From Sporanaerobium hydrogeniformans (lineage in GTDB: Bacteria > Bacillota > Clostridia > Lachnospirales > Cellulosilyticaceae): a DNA stretch of 64,000 nucleotides. Location of the stretch: assembly GCF_002735925.1 (NCBI RefSeq), contig NZ_PEDL01000011.1, forward strand, positions 1 through 64,000, read 5' to 3'. This document shows, in pieces, positions 52,501 to 60,510 of the stretch; position 1 is the stretch's first letter, and the number at the start of each line of letters is the position of its first letter. The notes below the pieces were generated by a model. It worked only from the letters and a program-made list of their open reading frames with translations. It did no database searches and had not been told where the DNA came from. The position numbers and the translations under genes were made by a program.

Positions 52501-53103
52501 CAGTTCTAGTCTATAAGGTTCATTATCAATAGGAGTATAAATGTCAATAATACCTCCTCGAACAGCAAACTGTCCCATCCCTTCTACCTTTGCTACCCGA
52601 CTATAGCCTATTTCTACTAAGTAGGCTTCTAATTTGGCTAAATCAATTACATCTCCTACATGCAGTGTTCTACTATAAGTCCTCCATGTTTCTTGGGGGG
52701 AAAGAGGATTAAGAAGTGCCTCAATAGGTATAATAAAGGCGCCTTTCTTTTGTTCGTTTAAAGCCTCTATAACTCTTATCCGTGCAGAGGTAATATCCAT
52801 ACTGTGTACATCTGCGCTATAAAAGAGAATATCTCTAGCTGGATAAACATAAATATTCTCACTACCTATTAAAAATTGTAAGTCCTCTGTTAATCTTCTT
52901 GTACTTCCTTCATCATAAGTAATAATAATAGGTGAAGCTTTTACGAACTCACTTATTGCATATAAAAAATGCGCCTTACAAGCATCTACCATATTTATAA
53001 CCTTAACATTTTGTTTCTTAAGTAGTGCTTGTAAAAGCTCTTGCATCCCCTCTAACGCCTTAAGAGGCTCAATTAACCCTTGATGCTTACCATCCATATT
53101 CAT
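49573..53103 (-). CDS. mfd: Mfd, transcription-repair coupling factor
   Basis: A protein of 1176 residues. The N-terminal UvrB-homology region is followed by a RID/CarD-like RNA-polymerase interaction domain (DYVVDELHGIGIFKGVEQI). The RecG-like translocase comes next (Walker A GDVGYGKTEVA, DEEQ box IIDEEQRFGV, and TATPIPRTLHMSL), then the C-terminal UvrA-binding D7 domain. It removes stalled RNA polymerase at DNA lesions and recruits UvrA. Its ATG overlaps the pth stop codon (TGATG), so the two are translationally coupled; a GTG 3 nt upstream is an alternative. Confidence 0.97.
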   Translation of the reverse strand: MNMDGKHQGLIEPLKALEGMQELLQALLKKQNVKVINMVDACKAHFLYAISEFVKASPIIITYDEGSTRRLTEDLQFLIGSENIYVYPARDILFYSADVHSMDITSARIRVIEALNEQKKGAFIIPIEALLNPLSPQETWRTYSRTLHVGDVIDLAKLEAYLVEIGYSRVAKVEGMGQFAVRGGIIDIYTPIDNEPYRLELWDDELDSIRAFNVQTQRSIHKIDSLKIVPNQEIIFPLTLLRKAIPSIREEMKLVTKRLREEGHRESAITLEAHVKESIEQIENDISPKGLELYVPYTELATVSLLDYIKPQTILYLDEPLKSEERANRILKEYEESMKDRLQYGHILPKQIELMFTYEDIAEKLAHFPNLLLMNLDREISGVKISKKMSLKVYENNTFYKSLDLLEKDIKEWKRKRQRIIILSGSKTKAQKLGEELEDRGVFTAYSESLQEAPLEGQILIAKGALGKGFFYEEIGLHIVADKDLFGKEKNKKPRKKYQGAKIQSFLELNPGDYVVDELHGIGIFKGVEQIVIEGISRDNLKIEYADNSTLYVNINQMDRIQKYIGAEGKVPKLNKIGSSDWKKSKAKVKKAIQDIAKDLIKLYSTRQHLRGFVYDKDTLWQKEFEEMFPYEETDDQLQAVEEVKTDMESTKIMDRLICGDVGYGKTEVAIRAAFKAVQNNKQVAYLVPTTILAQQHYNRFLERMEGYPVNVGLLSRFRTPKQMKETLEGLNKGLVDIVIGTHRLLSADVKFKDLGLVIIDEEQRFGVTHKEKLKQMRHQVDVMTLTATPIPRTLHMSLIGVRDMSVLEEAPMQRKPIQTYVIEYSEDFIKDAINRELSRGGQVYFLHNQVKNIEEKTERIRELIPHAKIAFAHGQMSERELEKIMLNFIEKEIDILVCTTIIETGLDISNVNTIIINHADKMGLSQLYQLRGRVGRSDKMGYAYLMYEKNKVLKEIAEKRLQAIKQFTELGAGFKIAMRDLEIRGAGNLLGAQQHGHMEAIGYDLYCKMLAQVVSEEQGEVIEEEFETTIEIKIDAYIPSDYIFDEVQKLDIYKKIASIQNDKDYYDIQEEIEDRYGNLPCNVQNLLDIALIKALAHELYIVAVSEIQQEVCFKFKPDAKLNPDKLLEVMQLYPRKLKFVGGKEPSLKWDLTGENRKDLLVYIKNILQELKKLKS

Positions 53104-53675
53104 CACCGTTTCATTTTTAAATTATAAGTATTCATTGCTTGGTCAGGTCCCTTAATAAGGATCATCTCTATGGCATCACAAATATCTTTTAATTTCGGTC
53201 CTAAAACTTTCATTTCCTCTTCACTTAACCTACCTAATACATAGTTGGCTAAATCCCATCCTGCCGGTTTTTCTCCTACCCCTACTTTAATGCGCAAAAA
53301 TTCTTGCCCACCTAGATGTGAAATAATACTTTTTATACCATTATGTCCTCCTGCACTTCCTGACTTTCGGATGCGGAGTTGTCCTACTTCCAAAGATACA
53401 TCATCATATATAACAAGTATGTCTTCTGACGTCAGTTTATGCCAATCCATACATGCCCTTAGCGCTTCACCACTTAAATTCATATAGGTTTGAGGCTTCA
53501 TTAAAATAACCTTTTCTCCTCCAATAGTTCCTTCCCCTATTATAGATTTAAATTTATTTTTTTGCATAGCAATGCCTTTTAATTCAGCTAAGGTATCTAC
53601 TGCTTCAAAGCCAATGTTATGTCTTGTTGTCATATATTGTGTTCCTGGATTACCCAGTCCTACTATAAGTTTCAT
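53103..53675 (-). CDS. pth: Peptidyl-tRNA hydrolase
   Basis: A 190-residue hydrolase that recycles peptidyl-tRNA dropped by ribosomes. MKLIVGLGNPGTQYMTTRHNIG includes the catalytic His (about 20). Further blocks are LMKPQTYMNLSGEA, VIYDDVSLEVGQLRIRKSGSAGGHNGIKSI and LRIKVGVGEKP. GGAGG lies 5 nt before the ATG at 53675. Its stop overlaps the start of mfd. In Bacillus a small gene (fin/yabK) lies between pth and mfd; it is absent here. Confidence 0.97.
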   Translation of the reverse strand: MKLIVGLGNPGTQYMTTRHNIGFEAVDTLAELKGIAMQKNKFKSIIGEGTIGGEKVILMKPQTYMNLSGEALRACMDWHKLTSEDILVIYDDVSLEVGQLRIRKSGSAGGHNGIKSIISHLGGQEFLRIKVGVGEKPAGWDLANYVLGRLSEEEMKVLGPKLKDICDAIEMILIKGPDQAMNTYNLKMKR

Positions 53676-53742
53676 CTTTTCCTCCACTATTTATTATTTC
53701 ATGTTTTATATTTCATTTTCTATCTAGCAAGTAACCTATTTT

Positions 53743-53772
53743 ATTATACTGATGACTTACTCTAATAAGCAA
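53743..53772 (-). promoter_or_regulatory. Promoter of pth-mfd
   Basis: On the minus strand TTGCTT (53767-53772) and TATAAT (53743-53748) are 18 nt apart. The 250-nt gap 53676-53936 holds nothing else that I can see apart from the prs terminator. Confidence 0.55.
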
Positions 53773-53909
53773 TATACCTATTCTCATTATTTTATTTCCT
53801 TTTTGAAATAATTCTTATTCATTATTTCCTCTTCCATGAATTTATACTCTCTAGCTCTTTAATGCATGGGCAATTTTTAACCAAATCGTATGGGCTCTTA
53901 TCTTGTTAT

Positions 53910-53938
53910 AAAAAAAGATGGCACAAGGCCATCTTTTT
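53910..53938 (-). terminator. Terminator of prs
   Basis: AAAGATGGC / GCCATCTTT with a short loop and TTTTTTT on the minus strand. It overlaps the prs stop codon. Confidence 0.85.
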
Positions 53939-54893
53939 AGTCAAACAATTTAGATACTGATAAGTCTTCATGAATACGTCTGATAGCATCTGCAAAAATA
54001 GGTGCTACTGATATTTCTTTGACCTTATCAATTTTTTTGCTTTCCGGAATAACAATTGTATTAAGAACAACTAACTCTTCAATAGCAGAGGCCTGTATTC
54101 TTTCCATAGCTGGGCCAGATAATACACCATGTGTACAGCATGCATAAACTGCTGTAGCACCTCTTTCCTTAAGAGCATTGGCTGCATTACAAATAGTTCC
54201 TGCTGTGTCAATCATATCATCTACTAAAATAACACGTTTACCATTAACATCTCCAATAATATTCATAATTTCTGATACATTGGCTTTAGGCCTTCTCTTG
54301 TCAATGATAGCTAAAGGAGTATCTAGCTTCGTTGCAAAAGCTCGTACACGACCTACACTTCCTAAATCTGGAGATACTGCTACTACATCACCTGTATTAT
54401 CTCCTAATTTATCAGCATAGTATTTAGTTAATAAAGGCATACCAACTAAATGATCTACTGGAATATTAAAGAAGCCTTGAATTTGTGCACAGTGTAAATC
54501 CATCGTAAGTACTCTATCTGCACCTGCTGTTTGGATAATATCTGCCACAAGCTTAGAGCTAATTGGATCTCTTGCTCTTGTTTTTCTATCTTGTCTTGCA
54601 TACCCATAATAAGGAATAACTGCTGTAATACGCCCTGCTGATGCTCTTTTCATGGCATCAATCATAATAAGTAGCTCCATTAGATGTTCATTCGCTGGAC
54701 TGGAAGTAGGTTGAATAATATAAACGTCTGTACCACGTACCTTTTCATCTATTTTTACACCTATTTCGCCATCACTAAAGCGTGTCACTTCCGATTTTCC
54801 AAGATTTATATCTAACTTTTCCGCTATCTCTCTCGCAAGTTCCGGATGGGCATTGCAAGTAAACACCTTAATATCAGTGTAATTTCTAATCAT
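53937..54893 (-). CDS. prs: Ribose-phosphate pyrophosphokinase
   Basis: A 318-residue class I PRPP synthetase making PRPP from ribose-5-phosphate and ATP for nucleotide, His and Trp synthesis. [37 protein letters not shown]-like [22 protein letters not shown] and the PRPP loop [10 protein letters not shown] are present. It follows glmU by 85 nt, as in Bacillus (gcaD-prs). Its terminator is immediate, so the ctc gene that usually follows in Bacillus is missing. Confidence 0.98.
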   Translation of the reverse strand: MIRNYTDIKVFTCNAHPELAREIAEKLDINLGKSEVTRFSDGEIGVKIDEKVRGTDVYIIQPTSSPANEHLMELLIMIDAMKRASAGRITAVIPYYGYARQDRKTRARDPISSKLVADIIQTAGADRVLTMDLHCAQIQGFFNIPVDHLVGMPLLTKYYADKLGDNTGDVVAVSPDLGSVGRVRAFATKLDTPLAIIDKRRPKANVSEIMNIIGDVNGKRVILVDDMIDTAGTICNAANALKERGATAVYACCTHGVLSGPAMERIQASAIEELVVLNTIVIPESKKIDKVKEISVAPIFADAIRRIHEDLSVSKLFD

Positions 54894-54978
54894 TTGAGTT
54901 AGTCCTCCTTAATATTATACCACCATGTTTTTCGCAAAACATTATATCACATTATCCATAAAAAGCAATGTATTATGA

Positions 54979-56343
54979 TTATTTTTGTCTTTTTTTGGCC
55001 ACCCAACCTACTTTATTCTCTTGTTTTGCCCTAGCAATTCCTAAACTATCCTTTGGAACTGTTTTCGTAATCGTAGAACCGGCTGCAGTATAGGCACCTT
55101 CTTCTACAACTACTGGTGAAACTAAATTAGTATTACACCCAATAAATGCATTGTCTTTAATTGTTGTACGATGCTTCTTTTGTCCATCATAATTAACAAC
55201 TACTGTTCCGCATCCAAAATTTACCTTTTCTCCTACATCTGCATCACCAATATAGGTAAGATGAGAAATCTTTGTTCCATCACCTATAGTAGCATTTTTA
55301 ATTTCCACAAAGTCTCCTACCTTAATGTTTTTACCAATATGAGAATTGGGCCTAATATAAGCAAAGGGACCTACATGAGTGTCTTCATCTATGAAACTAT
55401 CTGTAATAACACTTATGTCTACTTCCACGCCTGCTCTAAGAATGGTATTCGTTATCCGAGAGTGATAACCAATACGACATCCTTCGCCTATACTTGTTTT
55501 CCCTTCTAATATACAGCCCGGCTCAATAACTGTATCCTTTCCTATCTCTACTTCTATACCAATATAGGTATGGGAAGGGTCAACCAAAGTTACACCATTT
55601 TGCATATGCTTTAGATGAATTCGTTTCCTCATTAATTCAGTTACTTCAGCTAATTGCTCTCTAGAGTTTACTCCTAAAATATCTGTCATCTCATCTGCTA
55701 CAACTGCATCTACTTTATAACCTTCCCTTAATAAAATCTCTAAGGTATCTGTAAGATAATATTCTTTTTGTGCATTATCATTGGTTAATTGAGATAAAGC
55801 TAGTTTTAACAATTTTGCTTCAAAAACATACATGCCACCATTGATTTCTTTGATTTGTTTTTCTTCTTCGCTGGCATCTTTTTGCTCCACAATTTTTATA
55901 AAGTCAGAAGCCTTGTTTCGCACAATACGTCCATAGCCTTGTGGATTATTTACTTGTGCTGATAAAACAGTTACAGCATTTTTATTTTCACGATGAAAAA
56001 TAAGCATTTTTTCAAGGGTATTTCCTGTAATAAGAGGGGTATCTCCATAGAGAATCAGTATTTCCCCTTCATCTCCTATAAAATCAAGTGCCTGCATGAC
56101 CGCGTGTCCTGTTCCTAACTGCTCTTTTTGAAGTACATAGCTGACCTCATCTCCTAGTGCCTTCTTAACCTCTTCTGCTTTATGACCAACAATAATACAG
56201 GTATCCGTAACGCCTACTTGCTTAGAAGCTAAAATAGGGTATTCGATGAGGGTCTTATCCAAAACTTTATGAAGTACTTTGGACTTTTCAGATTGCATAC
56301 GAGTTCCTTGACCTGCAGCAAGTATTAGTGCTTTTGTTTTCAT
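54979..56343 (-). CDS. glmU: GlmU, bifunctional UDP-GlcNAc pyrophosphorylase/acetyltransferase
   Basis: A 454-residue bifunctional enzyme. The N-terminal uridyltransferase domain carries LAAGQGTRMQSEKSKVLHK, LGTGHAVMQA and YGDTPLI. The C-terminal left-handed beta-helix acetyltransferase (about 250-454) has repeated hexapeptides and the catalytic His region GPFAYIRPNSHIGKNIKVGDF. It makes UDP-GlcNAc for peptidoglycan. It follows spoVG, whose terminator separates the two, in the Bacillus order. Confidence 0.98.
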   Translation of the reverse strand: MKTKALILAAGQGTRMQSEKSKVLHKVLDKTLIEYPILASKQVGVTDTCIIVGHKAEEVKKALGDEVSYVLQKEQLGTGHAVMQALDFIGDEGEILILYGDTPLITGNTLEKMLIFHRENKNAVTVLSAQVNNPQGYGRIVRNKASDFIKIVEQKDASEEEKQIKEINGGMYVFEAKLLKLALSQLTNDNAQKEYYLTDTLEILLREGYKVDAVVADEMTDILGVNSREQLAEVTELMRKRIHLKHMQNGVTLVDPSHTYIGIEVEIGKDTVIEPGCILEGKTSIGEGCRIGYHSRITNTILRAGVEVDISVITDSFIDEDTHVGPFAYIRPNSHIGKNIKVGDFVEIKNATIGDGTKISHLTYIGDADVGEKVNFGCGTVVVNYDGQKKHRTTIKDNAFIGCNTNLVSPVVVEEGAYTAAGSTITKTVPKDSLGIARAKQENKVGWVAKKRQK

Positions 56344-56410
56344 TTCTAATCTTCCTTTCGACTTACTCTCTTTAGTTATTCTCTCACTTTAGGTCTATTT
56401 ATGCAACAAT

Positions 56411-56439
56411 AAAAAGGTGTTTCTTATAAAAGAACACCT
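56411..56439 (-). terminator. Terminator of spoVG
   Basis: On the minus strand AGGTGTT / AACACCT is followed by TTTTTA, between spoVG and glmU. Confidence 0.75.
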
Positions 56440-56453
56440 AAAACTTTACTTGC

Positions 56454-56762
56454 CTATTCTCCTATTTCTGCATATTCATCATCTGAAATAACAGCTACTT
56501 CATCTGATAAGAGTACCATTTCATACTTTTCAAGAACTTGGTTTTGAATACGGTCTCTTGTTTCAGAATTAATAGGATGAGCGATATCTCTAAATTCCCC
56601 ATCTAATGTTTTTCTGCTAGGCATAGCGATGAAACGACCTTTGTCACCTTCAATTACTTTAATATCATGTACCACAAATTCGTTATCAAAAGTAACAGAA
56701 ACGACTGCTTTCATCTTTCCATCCTTATTGATTTTTCTTACTCTAATATCTGTGATTTCCAT
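56454..56762 (-). CDS. spoVG: SpoVG, RNA-binding regulator
   Basis: A 102-residue Spo[41 protein letters not shown], then [27 protein letters not shown], all highly conserved. It is a global RNA-binding regulator that affects septation and sporulation. The ATG at 56762 has AGGAGGGG 8 nt upstream; a TTG two codons earlier was rejected. Its promoter is a strong sigma-A type (56833-56861). I see no clear sigma-H element as in Bacillus. Confidence 0.97.
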   Translation of the reverse strand: MEITDIRVRKINKDGKMKAVVSVTFDNEFVVHDIKVIEGDKGRFIAMPSRKTLDGEFRDIAHPINSETRDRIQNQVLEKYEMVLLSDEVAVISDDEYAEIGE

Positions 56763-56832
56763 TAGCAAAACCCCTCCTGTTATTAACTAGTGCCTTGATG
56801 GCTTTCCTATTAATAGTAGCTTTATTATTTGA

Positions 56833-56861
56833 ATTATATGATACTTCAAAAAAATAGTCAA
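56833..56861 (-). promoter_or_regulatory. Sigma-A promoter of spoVG
   Basis: On the minus strand TTGACT (56856-56861) and TATAAT (56833-56838) are 17 nt apart. Confidence 0.78.
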
Positions 56862-56938
56862 TATTTTTTTACTTTTTTACATTTAAAAGTAATTTTTTCA
56901 ATAAATGATGCATATAGGTATGCTTGGCACTAGTGATT

Positions 56939-58048
56939 TTATACAATATTTCTTTTTTCTAGCAAAATAATTTTATCTTTTGTTCCCACTACCCTTTGTC
57001 CATCTGATACAAATACCTGTTTATCTAGGATGGCATTTTCAATAACACAACCTTTTCCAATTGTTACTCCTTCCATAATAATCGAGTCTTTAACAATTGT
57101 CCCTTCTCCTACAAATACTTTTCTAAAAAGAACAGAGTTTTCTATTTTACCATTAATAATGTCCCCTCCACTAATAATGCTATTGGTTGCATGCACCTGC
57201 GAATTAAATTTTGCCGGTGGCTCGTCCTTTGCCTTTGTAGAAATATAAGGATAGGTCTTAAAGAAGAGTTTTCTTACTTCTGGTGTTAAAAAGTCCATAT
57301 TTAATCGATAAAACTCATTAATATCCCTAATACTTCTCCAATAGCCTTCAAACATATACCCATAAATTTTTAATTTCTTTCTATAACGGATGATAATATC
57401 ATTTACTATACTATACCTACCATCTGCTTCTAACTCTTCTAAGAGTTTAATAAGTAACTCACGACTTATTACATAGATTCCTAATGATACAGTGGTATAT
57501 TGGGGATTAAGAGGCTTTTCTTCAAACTCTATCATCTTATTGTCATAGTCGAGCCCTATAACTCCATAATCTTCTACGTTGTAAGAATTCATATCCTTAC
57601 ATACAATGGTAATATCTGCTCCCTTTTTTTCATGGTATTTAATAACCTTTTCATAATCCATGCGATAAACTTGTTCTCCAGAAGTAATCACTACATAAGG
57701 CTCATTACTCTTTTTAAGAAATTCAATATTTTGAAAAATACAATCTGCTGTTCCTTTAAAACCAAAGCCTTCTTGACTACTCATATTAGGTGTAAATAAA
57801 AAAAGCCCTGTCTTTTTCCTTCCAAAATCCCACCATTTAGAAGAACTAATATGATCAGCAAGTGACCTTGCACTGTATTGGGCAATAATAGCTACCTTTT
57901 TAATCTCTGAGTTGCTTAAATTGCTAAGAGCAAAATCGATGGCCCTATAAGACCCTCCTACTGGCATAGCTGCCAAATTTCTTTGTTTTGTAAGTACACC
58001 AAGAGTATTTCTCTTGCCTCCTGCTAATATAATACCGATAGCTCTCAC
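56939..58048 (-). CDS. glgD: GlgD, regulatory subunit of ADP-glucose pyrophosphorylase
   Basis: A 369-residue nucleotidyltransferase-like protein with a C-terminal beta-helix (about 285-360). It resembles GlgC but the catalytic block GDHVYKMDY is changed to GEQVYRMDY (Asp to Glu, His to Gln), and the glycine loop is GGKRNTLG instead of GGQGSRLG. In Firmicutes GlgD is a regulatory partner that activates GlgC. It follows glgC by 12 nt. The pair makes ADP-glucose for glycogen; glgA and glgB are not in the window. Confidence 0.93.
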   Translation of the reverse strand: MRAIGIILAGGKRNTLGVLTKQRNLAAMPVGGSYRAIDFALSNLSNSEIKKVAIIAQYSARSLADHISSSKWWDFGRKKTGLFLFTPNMSSQEGFGFKGTADCIFQNIEFLKKSNEPYVVITSGEQVYRMDYEKVIKYHEKKGADITIVCKDMNSYNVEDYGVIGLDYDNKMIEFEEKPLNPQYTTVSLGIYVISRELLIKLLEELEADGRYSIVNDIIIRYRKKLKIYGYMFEGYWRSIRDINEFYRLNMDFLTPEVRKLFFKTYPYISTKAKDEPPAKFNSQVHATNSIISGGDIINGKIENSVLFRKVFVGEGTIVKDSIIMEGVTIGKGCVIENAILDKQVFVSDGQRVVGTKDKIILLEKRNIV

Positions 58049-58060
58049 TGTTCTTCCCCC

Positions 58061-59326
58061 CTAGATGATAAGCGAATGACCGCTCTCTAATTTTCCATTT
58101 GGATAATGCTCTGGCAAAGTATGTCCACCTATTTCACAGTTTTTACCGATTGTAATGTTATCAGGTATGATTGTATTATCCCCAATAACCGTAATACCAC
58201 TGGAATAGATGTATGGTTTTGTTATATGTACTATATTCTCTCCTACTCCAATTTGAGTATTTTCACCAATTTGGGATTTTTCTGATATAATACATTTTTC
58301 TAGGTGTGCATTTTTCTTAATTACAGTATCTGCCATAATAATGGAATGATGAACAGTGGCACCTTCTTCAATAATGACACGTGGACCTAAAACGGAATTA
58401 TATACTTGACCGTAAATTTCACATCCTTCTGAAATAAGTGCTTGATGAAGTAATGCTTTTTTTCCCATATACTGAGGAAGTTGATGCTCAATATTCGTAT
58501 AAATTTTTGAGAATTCATCATATAGATTAAAAATAGGAACAGTGTCTGTTAACTCCATATTGGCTTTCCAATAGGCTTCTATGGTACCAATATCCCTCCA
58601 ATAATCATTGAAATGATAAGCATATACATCTTTGCCTGTATTAATCATATCTGGAATAATATGTTTACCAAAATCACTATCTGAATGAATCGCATTATCC
58701 TTTATGAGAGCTTCTTTTAAAACCTCCCATGTAAATATGTAGATTCCCATAGAAGCTAGATTACTCTTAGGGCTAGCTGGTTTTTCTTCAAATTCAATAA
58801 TACGCCCTGCCTCATTCGTATTCATAATCCCAAACTGATTGGCCATTTCTAAAGGCACTTCAATAACTGCAATGGTTGCATCTGATTGATTTTTCTTATG
58901 TTCTTCTAACATTGCTGAATAATCCATTTTGTAAACATGATCCCCAGATAAAATCAAAATATATTCTGGATTTTGTTCGTCAATGTATCTGATGTTATGA
59001 TAGATAGCATTTGCTGTGCCGGAATACCAAGACCCTTCATTTCCTTTTTTTAAAAAAGGTGGAAGAATGGTTACTCCTCCTGTCTTCCTGTCCAAATCCC
59101 AAGGAATACCAATACCAATATGCTTTGTTAATAGTAAAGGTTCATATTGCGTTAATACTCCTACTGTATCAATTCCTGAGTTAATACAATTACTTAAAGG
59201 AAAATCAATGATACGATACTTCCCTCCAAACATAACAGCTGGTTTTGCAATTTGCTTTGTAAGAATACCCAATCTACTTCCTTGTCCACCTGCTAATAGC
59301 ATAGCAAGCATCTCTTCTTTATTCAT
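58061..59326 (-). CDS. glgC: GlgC, glucose-1-phosphate adenylyltransferase
   Basis: A 421-residue enzyme that makes ADP-glucose from ATP and glucose-1-phosphate, the committed step of glycogen synthesis. [21 protein letters not shown] is the ATP-binding loop, [13 protein letters not shown] holds the catalytic Asp and [21 protein letters not shown] the sugar-binding block. A beta-helix regulatory domain follows (about 300-421). The ATG at 59326 has AGGAGGGG 4 nt upstream; the 25-codon longer reading has none. The promoter is at 59400-59428. Inserted between purR and spoVG relative to Bacillus. Confidence 0.96.
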   Translation of the reverse strand: MNKEEMLAMLLAGGQGSRLGILTKQIAKPAVMFGGKYRIIDFPLSNCINSGIDTVGVLTQYEPLLLTKHIGIGIPWDLDRKTGGVTILPPFLKKGNEGSWYSGTANAIYHNIRYIDEQNPEYILILSGDHVYKMDYSAMLEEHKKNQSDATIAVIEVPLEMANQFGIMNTNEAGRIIEFEEKPASPKSNLASMGIYIFTWEVLKEALIKDNAIHSDSDFGKHIIPDMINTGKDVYAYHFNDYWRDIGTIEAYWKANMELTDTVPIFNLYDEFSKIYTNIEHQLPQYMGKKALLHQALISEGCEIYGQVYNSVLGPRVIIEEGATVHHSIIMADTVIKKNAHLEKCIISEKSQIGENTQIGVGENIVHITKPYIYSSGITVIGDNTIIPDNITIGKNCEIGGHTLPEHYPNGKLESGHSLII

Positions 59327-59399
59327 GCAACCCCTCCTCACCATGTCATACAAATCCTCAGTGTACTGTTGAAATAGTAAATTAAAAACTATATTTATC

Positions 59400-59428
59400 A
59401 TTTTAACATTCTATTCCATTTTTTACAA
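59400..59428 (-). promoter_or_regulatory. Promoter of glgCD
   Basis: On the minus strand TTGTAA (59423-59428) and TAAAAT (59400-59405) are 17 nt apart, about 70 nt ahead of glgC. Confidence 0.6.
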
Positions 59429-59456
59429 TATTCAAATTATATAACCAATTTGGTTG

Positions 59457-60284
59457 TTAATGTTCAGAAGGTGTGCCTACACTATAAATATCAACTACTT
59501 TATTACTTTCATCCACTGTATCAAGCCATAATAAAGTTTTAAAATCTTGTACTAATTTTTCTTCCGGTTTTTGTGTAGCCATAAGCACACCTACCCCAAC
59601 AATCTCTGACTCAAACTCTTGTATCAAATCAATAATTCCTTTAGCTGTTCCTCCTGCTTTCATAAAGTCATCAATAAACAGCACTTTTGAACCTTTTTTA
59701 ATAGCTTTTGTAGATAAACACATTGTCTTGATACGATGGTTGCTTCCTGTAATATAGTTCATATGAATAACCGTCCCATCAGTAAGTCTACTTTGATTAC
59801 GAACAACTACCATTGGTTTGTTAAGCACCATAGCTGTCATTAAGGCTATAGGAATCCCTTTTGTTTCTACAGTAATAACATAATCAATCTCTGTATCTTT
59901 AAATAGGCTTGCAAGTGCAATTCCTATATTTTTCGAAATAGTAGGTGAGTATAAAAGGTCATTCATATAAATATAACCACCTGGAATAATCCTACTTTTA
60001 GTATTGATAAGCTCACAAAGTTCACCTGTAAAACGCTGAATTTGCTCATTCGTCATAAGTGGGCTAAAATATACACCACCTGCTGCTCCAGATACTGTCT
60101 CTATAAAACCAAGCTCGTATTGATTAAAAATATCTTTTATGATATCAAGGTCTTCGCTAACTGTGGATTTCGCACAATTAAAAATATCACAGAAATGAGC
60201 AAGAGTAAAAATCTTATTCGGATTATTCGTTAAAATATTAGTAATCACACTAATTCTTTCGTGTTTTTGGACTTTTTTTATCAT
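59457..60284 (-). CDS. purR: PurR-family purine regulator (phosphoribosyltransferase type)
   Basis: A 275-residue Firmicutes PurR: a winged-helix N-terminus (ERISVITNILTNNPNKIFTL..KSTVSEDLDIIKDIF; residues 8-55) fused to a type I phosphoribosyltransferase-like domain with the PRPP loop VLFIDDFMKAGGTAKG. In Bacillus, PRPP relieves its DNA binding at purine genes. AAGGAG lies 6 nt before the ATG at 60284. It is divergent from murC. This is the first gene of the purR-to-divIC conserved order. Confidence 0.95.
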   Translation of the reverse strand: MIKKVQKHERISVITNILTNNPNKIFTLAHFCDIFNCAKSTVSEDLDIIKDIFNQYELGFIETVSGAAGGVYFSPLMTNEQIQRFTGELCELINTKSRIIPGGYIYMNDLLYSPTISKNIGIALASLFKDTEIDYVITVETKGIPIALMTAMVLNKPMVVVRNQSRLTDGTVIHMNYITGSNHRIKTMCLSTKAIKKGSKVLFIDDFMKAGGTAKGIIDLIQEFESEIVGVGVLMATQKPEEKLVQDFKTLLWLDTVDESNKVVDIYSVGTPSEH

Positions 60285-60394
60285 TTGTTTCTCCTTTATT
60301 CCTATGATATTTATTAACTTTATTATACGCAAAAACGTGAATATTTAAAAGTGCTTTTAAGAAAACATTCATTTGCACCCTTCTAAAAAAAGAT

Positions 60395-60424
60395 TTGTTA
60401 ATTTTTTTATTTGTGGTATATAAT
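60395..60424 (+). promoter_or_regulatory. Promoter of murC
   Basis: TTGTTA (60395-60400) and TATAAT (60419-60424) are 18 nt apart on the plus strand, about 85 nt before the murC ATG. Confidence 0.65.
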
Positions 60425-60510
60425 GAGAGAAGCATATACTGCATACATATGATATGAGTATACTACTATCATTTCAAATAAAACTTTTCTCACTCGAAAG
60501 GATTAATCCC

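Noticed and set aside
56786-56934. Inverted 9-mers ACTAGTGCC / GGCACTAGT around the spoVG promoter
   Set aside because: The arms are 131 bp apart and ACTAGT is itself palindromic, so chance is a fair explanation; no other sign of a mobile element or invertible segment.
59441-59453. Short palindrome AACCAATTTGGTT-like sequence after purR
   Set aside because: It is near-palindromic AT-rich sequence without a T-tail and without other copies nearby, so I cannot support an operator or a terminator.
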